In this document: piece after piece, positions 37,799-50,517 of the stretch
How positions within the stretch are numbered: the first letter of the stretch is position 1
Layout: the number at the start of each line of letters is the position of its first letter
Assembly: GCA_002189035.1 (NCBI GenBank)
Contig: CM007991.1
Location: forward strand, 5,146,001 to 5,210,000
From: Utricularia gibba
Taxonomy: Eukaryota; Streptophyta; Magnoliopsida; Lamiales; Lentibulariaceae
Length of the DNA stretch: 64,000 bases
Direction of reading: 5' to 3'
Translations under genes and position numbers: made by a program
Notes under the pieces: model-generated
What the model was told of the DNA's origin: nothing
What the model saw: the letters and a program-made list of their open reading frames with translations, nothing else
The model's database searches: none

Positions 37799-38854
37799 TG
37801 ATAAACGAAAAATATGTGCAACGTCGTTAGAATTGCAAATTTCTCCTATCAAATAAAATTTATAAACTTAATTCACCTCAAATCATATGAAAAATATGAG
37901 CATAGTATACTAGGATCGAATACAAGGAGCTAGGTGCTTGGTATATGAAAGTCAATGGATGAAATCAGTGTTACATTGGTAAATTTGGTCTTAACTAGGA
38001 CTAAGGCAAAACTACGATGGAATACAGTAAAGAAAAGTAACAAATTTATGAACTCTGTAGTTCCTCGAATGAAATGAGTGATGCCTTGGGACTCCTAGGG
38101 GATGTATGCTTATCACTAAACATGCTTACACAAACCATAAATCAAATACTTAACACACAAGGTCTAGGTCTACGCGGACTCTTGTTTTTCCCCTAATATT
38201 TTGTCTACCTCTAATTAAGGTTGTTAAGCTGAGTTTCACTTATTCCCCTCTTGAATCTATCCTGATTTGTTAAGGAAGTGGCGTGACCTATGGTTCATTA
38301 GGTCTAAAGATTGATTAGCACATTTCTCTCCTTTTCACCCCAAGGCACCCCTAAATACTTAGTCACTCATGATTAAGGTAAATGAAAATTGAAAAAAAAA
38401 CATCATCCACATTGTACTCATCTCACAGTCAAACACCGGAAAATAAACAAGAAAAAAACTAGAAATGTCGCTAACTACTCTTAACTAAGAGTAATATTCT
38501 TTGGAAAACCTTCTTCCTGGTTTATAAAAATAATCAGCTTCATTCCTGGTTCGTCTTCCTCCTTCTTCCCCCAGAAAACCTTCTCCAAAAAGAATGCGTC
38601 GTGTGTCTCCAATGGGGGAAATATTTTTCTCTCTCCATCTTGTCCCTCTTTTTGTCCAAAATCCTACTTTTTCCTTCCTTAAATTTTGTGTGTACTCCTT
38701 TACAGACTTCTACCTCGTCCTCTACCACTATATTGTTCATATCAAGCTCCTTAGGATTTATGTTGCGACCTTTGCTACAATTCTCAAAGAAAACTATTAG
38801 AAGATTGGGACTAAATTGTAGATTTAGTCCCAACTAAGACTAAAATTACACAAT
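37799..38854 (-). mobile_element. LTR family C, inverted, cut by LTR D
   Basis: It starts on the plus strand with TGATAAACGAAAAATATGTG, the reverse complement of the family-C 3' end, and runs to CCAACTAAGACTAAAATTAC, where a family-D LTR begins. The first part of the LTR (in its own orientation) has not been found on the far side of LTR D, so it was lost. Confidence 0.75.
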
Positions 38855-40079
38855 TGTTGGGTTTCTCGTAGACATCGTATGTCTCAAAGGCAGCGCAATT
38901 TTAAAATTTTGAGAAACCCCAAACGCAGATCTTGGAATATGGTATACATCAGACGAAGGGATGTTCAAAGTACCTTTCAGATGACTCTGTTGTTCACCAA
39001 CCACCAATAGCATACGGCCTCTATGGTATCCACATGTGGAGCACTCTGTCGATAACCTTCTCAAGGCTCTTGAATGTTGGTCGAATTTCTCAGGTGCTAG
39101 TATAGAAAAACGCCCCATTGTGGATCAGTCTCAGAGAGAACGAAGACCTTGGAGCAAATCTCAAGATCTAAATCTTTTTGATAGATACTTATGTGACATA
39201 TCAAATCATATCTCCATAAAGATCTTATCTTGTGAAGACATGTATATGTTTCAAATCATATCTATATGAGATCTTTTATTTTGAGTTTAATCAATATTAG
39301 TCTCAAAATATCTCTCTATTTAATTTAGCCACTTTACCAATTACATCTCATGTAATTGTGTCATTCTATTTTATATTGATAAGTGACTCCACTATTGTGT
39401 GTTACCCTATAGGCTTCTTTAATTAAGGCCGTAATAATAGATTTATTAATTAACTCTTAATTAATCAAATCCATCATTATCGATCATGAGTGATGTCTAG
39501 CAACATATCATGATCCCCAAGATTAAAGAATAATCAGATGAACTGATTGAGACTTTCCATGACTAGCCACCATGCAATGAACAGCTTTTATCATACTTAT
39601 ATCTCATTCGATACAAGAACTTGGGTGTGTGTCCTTCTGATGTATCGAACTTATAATTGCATTCAAGCACTAACACTCAATGACCTACTCAAACAATTCG
39701 AGTGTCATTACCCTGGGCCCAGAACTTACTATTAGGCTTTGATGCAATTACTTGAGGTATGATCTCATTGCTAACATGAGTGATGAATCCTTTATTGATC
39801 AATCAACTATCTCCAATCTTAAGGAGTCACATCCCTACTCATCCATACTAGGCAAGCCATGGTTAGGCTCCCATTAGTAATGATCGAAAATGTGAGCTTA
39901 AGATTAAGATAACTTTGTTAACCTCAAGTCTACGCTTACTTGCACGGCTGTCATATTCGAGATCTTGCTACTGAAACTTGGTTAGCTTCTCATAGTAGCT
40001 TCTAGAAGATGAGTCATCCAGTGAATCGATTCACTAATCGACACCCACACATAGGTTCTAGTAATCTGATTACATCCAT
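38855..40079 (+). mobile_element. LTR family D, 3'-truncated
   Basis: It starts TGTTGGGTTTCTCGTAGACA inside the inverted family-C LTR and is collinear with the solo copy at 33156-34486 up to GATTACATCCATTG. Similarity then stops and a fragment of LTR A follows. The last quarter of the LTR and any right-hand target duplication are gone. Confidence 0.8.
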
Positions 40080-40083
40080 TGAA

Positions 40084-40455
40084 AAGATAAGAGAATTGCC
40101 GTCGATTGCTTTCAAAACCGAATTGTGAGTGTGTTCCCAGCTATTGCCAATGACCAATGGTAGGTACGAGGTCACTACCTATCCATTGTCGCGGTACCTC
40201 AATCACAAACAATTCGCTATTTGCCTCGAACCAGTAGGGTTGGAGATGGTGTTCTTCACCTTGTTCTTTATCAAAATCCATGAGGAGTAGCTTGCTACTC
40301 ATGGACCGTGACTAAGAGGCGTTACAGAAAAAATACAACAAGACGCGTGGAAGTATGCAAAGTCCGGAATGAATTCAGCAAAGAACCGAGATTAGTGTTT
40401 AAGTCTTACTAGGGTAAGAGCTAGTACTGTACCAGCGTACTTTCCGCGTTGAAAA
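40084..40455. mobile_element. Fused fragments of LTR A (inverted) and LTR B (direct)
   Basis: 40084-40389 matches the inverted family-A LTR (shared CTATTGCCAATGACCAATGG and CATGGACCGTGACTAAG stretches). It joins directly at GTTTAAGTCTTACTAGGGTA to 66 bases of family B in direct orientation, ending near TTTCCGCGTTGAAAAG. The joint is a chimeric breakpoint and not an insertion with duplication. Confidence 0.7.
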
Positions 40456-41303
40456 GGAGTTACTCGCATGCTTCAAGTGTTCAAAAAAAAAAATAACCTC
40501 TGCACAGGTACTAACTTGATCCTAACAGGCAGTAGCATGCTAGCAGTGACATGTACGAGTTTTGCCTTGCAAGACACATACAAAACTGTGGCTGAAAATG
40601 AAAATGATGCTCATGAAGGTACTAAACAAAAGCATAGAAACTTGAGAACTCTTCCACTACGACTTAGTCGCATTCCCCTCCCGTTGTTCATCCTTATTTC
40701 TCCTTGAGTGTTTGGCCAGACCACAAAAATGTTCAGGGAAAATGATGAGTTCATAGTGTCTAAGCCTAAAGTTCTTATTTCCTACAAGAATTTTTTACAG
40801 CACGGCTTTTCTGATATGCCCGCCTTTTGTACCTGTCTACTTTTCTCTTCTTCTCTCTTTTTTTTAATATAGCTCGGCTTTTCAGATTTGAGCTTGCCTT
40901 TTATCATCAAAAAAATCTTTTATGTGCATCAGCCACGGTCTATATATCTAACTCAGCGCAACCCACACATCCACATAATAGCAAGCCACGTACAAGCAAT
41001 TCACAAGTCCTAGTGCAAATAGAGCAAAACACAAGCCACATGCATGCACTTTTCCACAAAATCTGGCTACCCTTATATAAGTCTTAAGCACATAAGAACT
41101 AAAAAGGCTGAGTCCTCATAGAAGCGAAGGGGTAGGCATCTTACAATGCATGCATGAACCATAATTCCTAAACATGCGCAGCAGTACTCAAGGCAACAAA
41201 AGATAGACAAACAACTACAAAACACATGCAAAGACAAGTACAAAAAGTGAAACACATAAAACACAGAACATAAATATACAAAACAAATAGGGTAAAAGTT
41301 TAG
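40456..41303 (-). other. Probable 3' untranslated part of the minus-strand Athila-type element
   Basis: It lies just downstream of the env-like ORF and holds no gene that I recognise. Neither a clear polypurine tract nor a matching 3' LTR of family B is visible, so the element's 3' end appears to be lost at the junction near 40455. Confidence 0.4.
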
Positions 41304-41932
41304 TCAAGATTTAGGAGGGACAGTAGGACCTACATTTGTCTGCAAATCTAGAAGAATTTCCAAATACATCTTCAAGGTTTCTACAATGCCTCTCAATTCG
41401 TTAATTTCCTTCAAACAGCAGCACTCTCCGCTTTTTACAGGTGCTTGCCCTATCCCAACAGATGTAGAAGCTTCCTGAGCATTGGGCAGGGCCTGCTCCA
41501 CAATGTTTCCTTCGCCCGTGCTCAATAAAAATACGATCTTGCCCTTGGCAAGTCGAATCATACCAATGTTCATGAGAAAAGACAAGTCTATGGGGAGATG
41601 TGGGGGTCCAATATCCAAATTTGCATTTTCTAAAATGTCAGGACCAAATTCCTGAGCCAAATAAGAAATCCAATTTCCAAACTGCAAAGTCAAGACACAG
41701 GTCCTATTCCCTACTTCCTTTTTCATCAAATCCGCAAGCAATGTACCCACATTCAATGGTCTTTTCATCATTAAACTCCACAAAATAAAAGTTTCATTTT
41801 TAAACAATGAATTGAAAGCCTATTGATGCTGAAAAAAGGAAGCCGAAAGCAAGACATGAATGATCCTCCACACAAGATCAACTATAAGACTAGCCTTAGT
41901 GCCTTTTTGTTGAAAAATTACTTCACACTACC

Positions 41933-42619
41933 GGGTAACACATATTTTTGAGTGATTGAGTGCATGGAAAAGATTCATATTGTGCTACAAAAATTTAGTT
42001 TTATTACCTAGTTTTATATTTTTGTGCATAAGCACCGTAATTGTGTTAGTCTTAGTTGGGACTAAATCTACAATCTAGTCCCAACCTTCTAATAGTTTTA
42101 TTCAAGTAATGCAGTGCAGGTCGCAACACAAATCCCTAGGAGCCAAATATGCACAGCGTAGTGGCAGAAGATGAGTCCAAAAGCCTGAAAAGTTGTACAC
42201 ACAAAATCCAAGGAGGAAAAAAAGGGAGATTTTGGACAAACAAGAATCAGGGTAGACCTAGATCTTGTGAGTTAGTTGTATGATTTATGATTTATGTGAG
42301 CTTGTTTAGTGATGGGCATACATCCCCTAGGAATCCCAAGGCATCACCCATTCCATTCCAGAAACTACAGAATTCCAAAACTTGTTGCTTTTCCTTATTG
42401 CATTCCATCGTAGTTCTGTTTTATTCCTAGCTAAGACCAAATTTACCAACATGACACTGATTTCATGTATTAACTTTCACATAGCAAGCACCTGCTCTTC
42501 GTGTTCGACCCTGATCACTATGCTCATAATTATTTTATGCTAGAATGTGTATTAGGTTATAAATTTATTTGATAGGAGAAATTTGCATTTTACGACATTG
42601 CAAAATTTTTCGTTTATCA
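41933..42619 (+). mobile_element. Solo LTR, family C (687 bp, TSD ctacc)
   Basis: It runs from GGGTAACACATATTTTTGAG to TTTTTCGTTTATCA with perfect flanking duplications ctacc (41928-41932 and 42620-42624). At 687 bp it is shorter than the roughly 1.1-kb copies at 5332 and 37799, so it has an internal deletion. It interrupts the env-like pseudogene. Confidence 0.88.
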
Positions 42620-43899
42620 CTACCCAATCAATTGTTCATACACTTCATGCTCATCAAAGTAATCTATTCCAGGAAAATCAAACATTGAAGTCTGGAAAGC
42701 AGTGGAATTTATATCATCCTCAGAAACAAATGCTAAGGCTCGATTCCAATCGGCTAAAGAATATGCAAACCATTTGCCAAACAGTCTAAACCAAAGAATA
42801 CCAGGTGCAAACACAATTTCAGGCACATCATATGCAAAAATAGTGAAAAATTCATAGCATAATTCAGCGCAAGTAGGAAGTTTGTTCTGAAAAATCTGAA
42901 GAAATGGTGTACCTTCCAACCGTTCTTTTACCTCTTGCTCGATGGCATGATGCTGAAGAGTTTCAATATCCACAGAACGAACCAGTTTTGGCCCTGCTCC
43001 AAAAATCGTGTCCAGCTTTTCCTTGTGGGCTTTGCTGCTGAACCGGAGATACTTTGTGAAGATTTCAATATCTTCTTTGCTAAAAAATGCCCGCCCTTCT
43101 CCAGTCATTCTTCTGGAGCAGTCTTCCAACTCTGCCATGGTGATGTTGCTGTCTACAAAAATGGTAGAGCAAACAGGGGGTTTAGTCATTTTCTTTTTAC
43201 CTTTTTCCTCCTTGCGTTGTTTAACTTTTCCTCCCTTCTGCGTTGTTCCAGTTTCCTTCTCTTCTTGGGCTCTTTTCTTTTGTTCTTTGGTGGCTCTCTC
43301 TGGTTGTTCCCTTCGAACAGTAGAATTCTCTGTCCTTGCTTTCTCGGTAGATGCGGGTGTTGGTTCAGGGGCAAGAGCCTTTTCTGGTTACTTTTTGTTG
43401 TTCACTGTTGCCGTGCCCTTCTCCTTGCTGGCAGCATTTTCCTCCTCCCACTGTTTGGCTGCCAAATTTTCTTCCTCGGCCCTTTTCTTGTGCATTTGGT
43501 AGGCCCTTTTGACTCTTCAACAAAGCAGAGTCAAAGAATTTTGTAGGGAAAAAATCAAAGCATTTTGTAGGCCCTTTTGGTGCAACATCAAGAGTGGAAG
43601 TGGAAGCAGGGGCCGCACTCTTGGGAATGTCTCTCACCAAGGGTTCTGAAATTTCCTGGTCCTCAAGGAAATTGGCATAAATGGGCTCTGGTGTGAGAAG
43701 GGGTCCAAGGGTGAAGTTCTCCGGTGGTCGAGGAGTAACAGTGGCGGGTGGCCGGTGTGGTGGCAGAGGGGCGAGGGGTAGCCAGAGTAAGTGAAAAATC
43801 AATTGAACGCACCAGAATCGGGGTCAAAGAAGCAGGCGGGCGTGGAGAACGCTGGCGTGGGAGGGCGTAACGGTAACAGCGGTTGGCTACGGTGCAGAG

Positions 43900-45400
43900 T
43901 GTTGGTGTATGTGTTCTAGAGACAATCAACTCATTGGCAAATCTTATCTTTTGATATTTACTTTGAATTGTGATCAAATTTATATCCTTGATAAAATCCT
44001 CTACTTGATCTATGTGATATAGAAATTATGATGAGATCATAATGTGAGATTCTTCAAGCACTCATGATCAAGTTAAAAACTCCCTAGCTAAAGTAATTGT
44101 GAAATGAGGATATCACAAATACGGATAAGCTGGCACACATTGAGTTCCCTAAATTGTTTAGGCAATGGTTCTCACAATTGATGTAATGAGATTACTAGAA
44201 CCTATGTGTGGGTGTCGATTAGAGAATCGATTCATTGGATGACTCATCTTCGAGATGCTACTATGGGAAGCTAACCAAGTGTTAGTAGCAAGATCTCGAA
44301 TATGACAACCGTGCAATTAAGCTTAGACTTGAGGTCAACAAAGTTATCTTGATCTTAATCTCACATTTTCGCTGATTACTAGTGGGAGCCTAACCATGGC
44401 TTGCCTAGTATGGATGAGTAGGGATGTGACTCCTTAAGATTGGAGATAGATGATTGATCAATAAAGGATTCATTACTCATGTTAGCGATGAGGTCATATC
44501 TCAAGAATTGCATCAAAGCCTAACAGTAAGTCCTGGGCCCAGGGTAATCACTCTCGAATTATTTGAGTAGGTCATTGAGTGTTAGTGCTTGAATGCAAAT
44601 GTAAGTTCGATACATCAGAAAGACACACACCCATGTTCTAGTATCAAATGAGATATAAGTATGATGAAAGCTGTTCATTGCATGGTGGCTGGTCATGGAA
44701 AGGCTCAATCAGTTCACCTGATTATTCTTACATCTTGGGGATCATGATATGTTGCTAGACATCACTCATGATCGATAATGATGGATTTGATTAATTAAGA
44801 GTTAATTAATAAATCCATTATTACGGCCTTGATTGAAGAAGCCTATAGGGTCACACACAATAGTGGAGTCACTCAACGATATAAAATAGAATGACACAAT
44901 TACATGAGATATAATTGGTAAAGTGGATAAATTAAATTGAGAGTTATTTTGAGATTAATATTGATTAAACTCAAAATAAAAGATCATATATAGATAAGAT
45001 TTGGAACATATACATATCTTCACAAGATAAGATCTTTACGAAGGTATGATTTGATATGTTACCATATATCTATCAAAAAGATTTAGATCTTGAGATTTGC
45101 TCCAAGGGTCTTCATGCTCTCAGAGACTAATCCACAAGGAGGCGTTTTTCTCTACTAGCACCTGAGAAATTCGACCAACATTCAAGAGCCTTGAGAAGGT
45201 TATCGACAGAGTGCTCCACATGTGGATACCATAGAGGCCGTATGCTATTGGTGGTTGGTGAACAACAGAGTCATCTGAAAGGTAATTTAGAATCCCTTTG
45301 TATAATGTATACCGTATTCCAAGATCTGCGTTGGGGGTTTCTTAAAATTTTTAAAATTCCGCTGCTTTTGAGACATACGATGTCTACGAGAAACCCAACA
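43900..45400 (-). mobile_element. Solo LTR, family D (1501 bp, TSD cagag)
   Basis: The plus strand reads TGTTGGTGTATGTG at the left and GAGAAACCCAACA at the right, with the 5-bp duplication cagag on both sides (43895-43899 and 45401-45405). It is the longest and most complete copy of the family and lies opposite in orientation to the others. It splits the N-terminal part of the env-like ORF. Confidence 0.92.
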
Positions 45401-46020
45401 CAGAGATGGTCAATGAGGCACCGGAGGCAAGGGTGTGAAGATGGGCGACTAGTAAGCGTAGTAGCAATTGCAGAATGTTGGCTTCCACCTGCGCAGCGAG
45501 CAGCATTTCATCGGAAGAGGGCCTAGGGCTCGCGGTAGAAGGCGCGGTAGCAGATTGGGGGAAAATTTGAACAGTGTGTGGCATATTGGAGGTCGAGTTG
45601 GGTGGTATCGAGGCTTTTGAAACAGATGGGTGGTCAAGGGTGGCCGGTGGCATGGCGGTGGAGTCAGAGGACGGAAGGTTTGCCATGGAAGAGTCACAAC
45701 GGTCTTAAAAGAAAGAGGCAAGGGGTGCAAAAGCGGAAAGTAACTGTTGGGAAGAAGGGTTTCCCACCCTTTTTTAATGGAACCCACTGGGCCTGTGTAA
45801 CTAAAAAAATAAAGAAGGAATTGCAACTACATAGCAGATAGGCCATTGCACTAGAAATCAACAAAATAACAGATTGCAACTGCATAGAAGGCAAAATGCA
45901 TAACTGAAAGTGCAAAATGAAAATAAAAATGCATAAAGAAAATAAAAGGAGAAAATACTGGTTACCTACCAGCGAGGACCCTAGAATAAGTCTTAGGGTA
46001 AGACTTAAGTGGAAAGTCAC

Positions 46021-48620
46021 TTAGAGACGAACTTCAGTGAATGCCGCAGCTTTCACTGGGCGTCCCACTTCATCGATCATAAGCTCATGGAATACTTTCA
46101 ATCTGTGACCATTCAGAGTGAATGAACTATGCATGTCTCTGTCAAACAACTCAATGGAACTATTAGGATTCACATTTTTAATCACAAATGATCCTTCCCA
46201 ATGAGATTTCAGTTTACTTGGGTGAAGTTTGAGTTTAGACTGAAATGATAATACCTTCTGCCCAGGTTCAAAGTGCTTTTGCAAGATCTGACGGTCATGG
46301 AACTGCTTCGTGCATTCCTTGAAGATTTTAGAATTCAGGTAGGCCTTATGTCTTAGTTCATCAAGCTCTGAAAGTTGGAGCTTTCTCAAATCACCACTTC
46401 CTTGAATCTCCAAGTTCACTCGTTGGATTGCCCATCTAGCCTTTTTCTCTAATTCAATGGGCAAATGACAATGTTTACCATTTACAAGACGAAAGAGAGA
46501 CATACCGATGAGGGGTTTTGAAGGCTGTGCGAATTGGTCACAAGGTGTCATTCAGCTTGGAGCTCCAGTCCTTGCGAGAGGAAGTCACAGTCTTCTCCAG
46601 AATTTGCTTGATCTCCCGATTAGAAACTTCTGCCTGCCCATTGGTCTGAGGGTGGTAAGAGTTAGATGGCTTGTACCAGACTCCATAGCCTTTCAACAGT
46701 CTCTCCATAGCCTTGTTAAAGAAATGGCCTCTACGATCACTAATCAAGGCTTTGATTGAATGAGTGTTGTGCCTTGGTGGGGATTGCCTCTATCCACTTT
46801 GAAACATAGTCCATTGCCACCAGGATGTACTCATAGCCATCAGAGTTTGGAAAGGGGCCCATGAAGTCAATACCCCACACATCGAACACTTCTGGAACAA
46901 CAATTGGCTGCATAGGTAATTTTCACAGCTCTTACAGTAAGACTTGGCATCCTTGAAAACTGTTGGCCAATAATAACTACAATCCAGCACCTTCTTGGCA
47001 GTACGGTTAGGACCATGGTGCCCTCCACAAGGAGACGCATGACAGAAAGCCAACACTTGCTGAATATCATCTTTAGCCAAACAGTGTCCCACAACACCAT
47101 CAGCACAATTTTCCCACAGATAGGGGTCATCCCATAAATAGTGCTTACTCTCACTCTTCAACTTTAGCTTCTCATAACTCTTTATGTCAGCATACCATGG
47201 TTCACTAGTCTTCCCTGCATCAGCCATAATCGCACAGAGTTGTTCATTTCGAAATTCTTCAACAATTGGAGCACCATCCATGGGTTGCTCAATTCTGCTG
47301 AGGTGATCTGCAACTTCATTGAGCTTCCTAGGCTTATCCTTGATTTCCACATTGAACCCTTGCAGCAATAAGACCCACCTCATAAGCCTCGGTTTAGTCT
47401 TCTTCTTAGACATGAGGTGTTTGATGGTGGCATGGTCTGTGTGCACAATCACTTTGTTGCCCAGCAAATAGCTTCTGAACTTCTCCAATGCAAATACAAC
47501 AGCTAGCATCTCCTTCTAGGTTGTAGTGTAATTTACTTGAGCATTATCCAAGGTTTTAGAGGCATAGCTGATAACAGTGTCTTTTCCATCAAGTTTCTGG
47601 CCCAATCCAACACAGCTCCAACAGCATAGTTGGATGCATTAGTCATCACATGGAATGGCTCACTACACTTGGGAGCTTGAATGATAGGAGCTGATGTCAC
47701 AGCTGCCTTGAGAGTGTCAAAAGCATGCTTACATTCATGTAAAAAAGCAAACTCAACATCTTTCTGCAAGAGGTTGGTTAGTGATCGAGCAATTTGAGAA
47801 AAACCTTTAATAAACCTCCTGTAAAATCCGACATGGCCTAAAAATGCATGAACATCTCTTTCATCACGTGGATATGGTAAACCAGAAATAGTGTTTACCT
47901 TAGCAAGATCTACTGTAAGACCTGCTGCAGAAACAACATGCCCAAGTACAATTCCATGGCGTACCGTGCAATGGCACTTTTTTAGAGTTCAAAACTAAAT
48001 CTTTTTCAACACAAGGTTTTAATACAAGCTTCAAATGATTCTAACAATCATCAAAACTAGTCCCATGCACAGTAAAGTCGTCCATAAACACTTCTTTCAA
48101 ATCATCAATATAGTCTGAAAAAATGCTAGTGACACACCTTTGGAACGTCACTGTTGCATTGTAGAGACCAAACGGCATCTTCTTGTACGCATAGGTCCGA
48201 AAGGGGCAGGTAAAAGTCCTCTTTTCTTGATCATCAAGGAACTTTTCAACTTCATTGGACTTAAAAATAGAAATATCATCAGCATACCCAATAGTGATAG
48301 CTCCTTTCCTTCAATCAATTTGAGCATTTGTAGTAGCTAGGAAAGGTCGTCCTAGAATTAAAGTATTATCATTCACCCTATCTGGTGGAATTTTCACAAC
48401 GACAAAATTGCAAGGATAACAGGTTTTAAAGACTCTAACAAGAACATCTTCAGCAATACCCTATAGAATGGCCACTGATCTGGTTGCAAGCTATAATTTC
48501 AAGTTTGTTGGCTTGAGTGGTTCCAAATCTAGTGCTAAATAGACTTCATAAGGTATCATGTTGATTGAAGCATCTTGATCTACCATTGCCTTGTTGATAA
48601 ATTTAGTTCCTACCTAGATC
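46021..48620 (-). pseudogene. Athila-type pol pseudogene (PR, partial RT, RNase H, integrase)
   Basis: In order on the minus strand: protease (about 48340-48620, VDQDASINMIPYEVY, where the usual D-x-G-A-S core has lost its Gly), a C-terminal part of RT (about 47800-48235, KKMPFGLYNATVTFQRC, FMDDFTVHG), RNase H (about 47270-47770, [12 protein letters not shown]), the integrase zinc domain (HxxPxGGHHG, CKSCENY, about 46930-47070), integrase core pieces (SYHPQTNGQAEVSNREIK with the catalytic Glu, about 46600-46660) and C-terminus (46021-46551). The first half of RT is missing and an integrase core segment near 46750 is deleted. Stops and frameshifts occur throughout. Confidence 0.85.
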
Positions 48621-50460
48621 GGAACAAAGAATGTTCTAAGATCTGAACATTTTTCTGGCATTGGTTGGGTCAGGAAGGAAGAGACTGGAGCACTGACTTT
48701 GATCACTTCTTCATCCTTGCTCTTCCTCTTCGAACTACACAAATCCTTCAACACTTTCATCCCTTTTGGTACTTGCCTCAAATAGTCCACAGCCTTCATG
48801 GTAATCCTAGCAAAATCCAAATCTGAAATTATGGAGTCCTTCTCTTCTTACATGGCTCTAGCTTGTAATCTTCCAAGAAAAAGGGGTGTCTTCTTCACCT
48901 CGACAATAGGTTCTTCTACTGCTTTTCCATGCAGCACCTTATCCTCAGAATTAATTTGAATGCTTTCTACTGTTCTGCTATGGCTTGCAGGGGCTTTTCG
49001 GTCAGGTAGTTGCTTCTCACCATGGAGCTGAGATGGTAACTTCCCTGAATTTCTGTTCAGTTCAGCAAGCTCTATAACAACTTGGCCAATTTGCCTCTCA
49101 AGACTCTTCATCATCTTCTCTGATTCAGTATCTCTTTTTGCTTGTTAAGCATCACATGTGGTCATGTTTTCTAGCTTCATCTTCATCATTTCTTCAATTG
49201 AAGGAGGTGGTTTAACACCTAAAGTGCTTGGCTGGTCGACTCTTAAATGTGAGGGTTGATAAGGATTGCTTGAGTATCTATTTCCCTACTGAACATTCTG
49301 TCCTTGCTGATTCCCTACGGTGGAGTGAATCCCAGGTGTTGCGGATTTTCAATGTTGGTGCTTCTCCAACTGAAATTGGGATGACTCCTCATAGGCTCAA
49401 AATGCTGGTCATTCTTGGGCTTGAAATAATCATCTCTGTTATTCATATACCCCATTGCATTCACTCCTTCAATGTAATTGTCCAGGTTACCTTTCATGGA
49501 GCAATGATCAGAATTATGTCCAAGAATTCCACAAACTTCACAAGGCACAAATTTGGCATGAACAAGTAATATACCTTTCACCATATCCTTCAATTCAACA
49601 TTGTCCTTTTCATTTCTTGCTGCTTCATTTTCTCTCAATACTTCCAATTAGTTCACTTGTCGCTGGGCTCGAGATCTAAATTGAGAATGCCTAGAATGTC
49701 CTATTATTTCCTTGATTTTCTCCCAGTCTTAAGATGGGGTAAGAGTCCTTATATTGCCATGTGCAGCAGAATCCAACTTATCTCTTTGGGCAGCAGTCAA
49801 GCCCTCCAAAAAACACTTCACTTGCTTCAATTTATCAAATCCATCATGTGGACAGCTTGAAAGAAGAGTTGTGAACCTATCCCAATACTCATGTAAAGCC
49901 TCATCATAATCCTGAAAAAAAATCTCTATTTTGCTTCGAATTTCATCAGCTCTAGACATAGGAAAAAACTGATTCAAAAATGCTTTCTTCATTTCCATCC
50001 AACTCCTTATACTTCCTGGTTCAAGTGTGTTGAACCAAGTTTTGGCATGTCCTTCAAAAGTAAATTGGAAAACTTTGAGTAGTAAGTCATCCTCAGTTAT
50101 TTCCTTGGGTCGCAACACAGCTCCAACAACAATGCAATTGTCAATGTGCATGTGAGGATCCTCATTCTTGTTCCCATAATACTCAGGAAACAAAGTAAGA
50201 GTTCCTGGCCTCAACCCCAAATTAATTGTTGTTGTAGGAAAGGTAATGCATTGCCCTCGATAAGTATGATCCAGTGACTCATGCTCTCCATTAATCTTCT
50301 CCAAGATATTCACAAGCTCCTGGTTGTTTGATGGGTTGTCAGCCATCTCTATGGCTCTCAACTTAGCCTCTTCTTGATTTTGTTTGTGCTCCTTTATAAG
50401 TAATTTTGCTGTCCTCTCGATCTCCAAATCGAGGGGTTCAAGTGGACCTGCAACAGAACA
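48621..50460 (-). pseudogene. Athila-type gag pseudogene
   Basis: The main open part (49729-50586) carries GPLEPLDLEIERTAKLLI, then LRPGTLTLFPEYYGNKNEDP and the retrotransposon gag core (AKTWFNTLEPGSIRSW, ALHEYWDRFTTLLSSCP). A second piece (49315-49647) holds an intact CX2CX4HX4C zinc knuckle, CEVCGILGHNSDHC. A third (48848-49114) is a coiled, acidic C-terminal segment. The frame is open from the LTR through the primer site into gag, so the true start is not certain; I begin the gag similarity at about 50460. Several frame changes separate the pieces. Confidence 0.82.
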
Positions 50461-50497
50461 TAAATGCATTAAAAATACAGAAATTAACAGACACCAT

Positions 50498-50515
50498 TCC
50501 TCGATAATGGTGCCA
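50498..50515 (-). other. Decayed tRNA-Asp primer-binding site
   Basis: The minus strand reads TGGCACCATTATCGAGGA, five differences from the tRNA-Asp complement seen intact at 8141-8158. All five are transitions, fitting 5-methylcytosine deamination. It lies between the family-B LTR and gag, as expected. Confidence 0.75.
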
Positions 50516-50517
50516 GT

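Larger units (their letters stand above)
41304..45690 (-). pseudogene. Env-like (Athila ORF) pseudogene split by two solo LTRs
   Basis: Three minus-strand blocks form one former reading frame: an N-terminal Ser/Thr/Pro-rich block at 45406-45690, a middle block at 42625-43894 and a C-terminal block at 41304-41932. The middle block has FGKWFAYSLADWNRALAFVS, paralleling the NFRMSINDFNVVLGFVS region of the env-like ORF at 57885. The C-terminal block has a LPIDLSFLMNIGMIRLA-like stretch and a Cys-rich EINELRGIVETLKMYL helix. Such ORFs sit after pol in Athila-type elements and are labelled env-like or putative plant transposon protein; an envelope function is unproven. Solo LTRs D (43900-45400) and C (41933-42619) interrupt it, and the middle block has its own frameshifts. 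Confidence 0.75.

Noticed and set aside
40390-40455. 3' LTR of the minus-strand Athila-type element
   Set aside because: The family-B piece is in the opposite orientation to that element, so it cannot be its 3' LTR.
42935-43546. 203-codon plus-strand hydrophobic open frame
   Set aside because: It is antisense to the env-like pseudogene; the minus-strand Lys/Glu/Gln-rich region produces the apparent Phe/Leu/Ser run.
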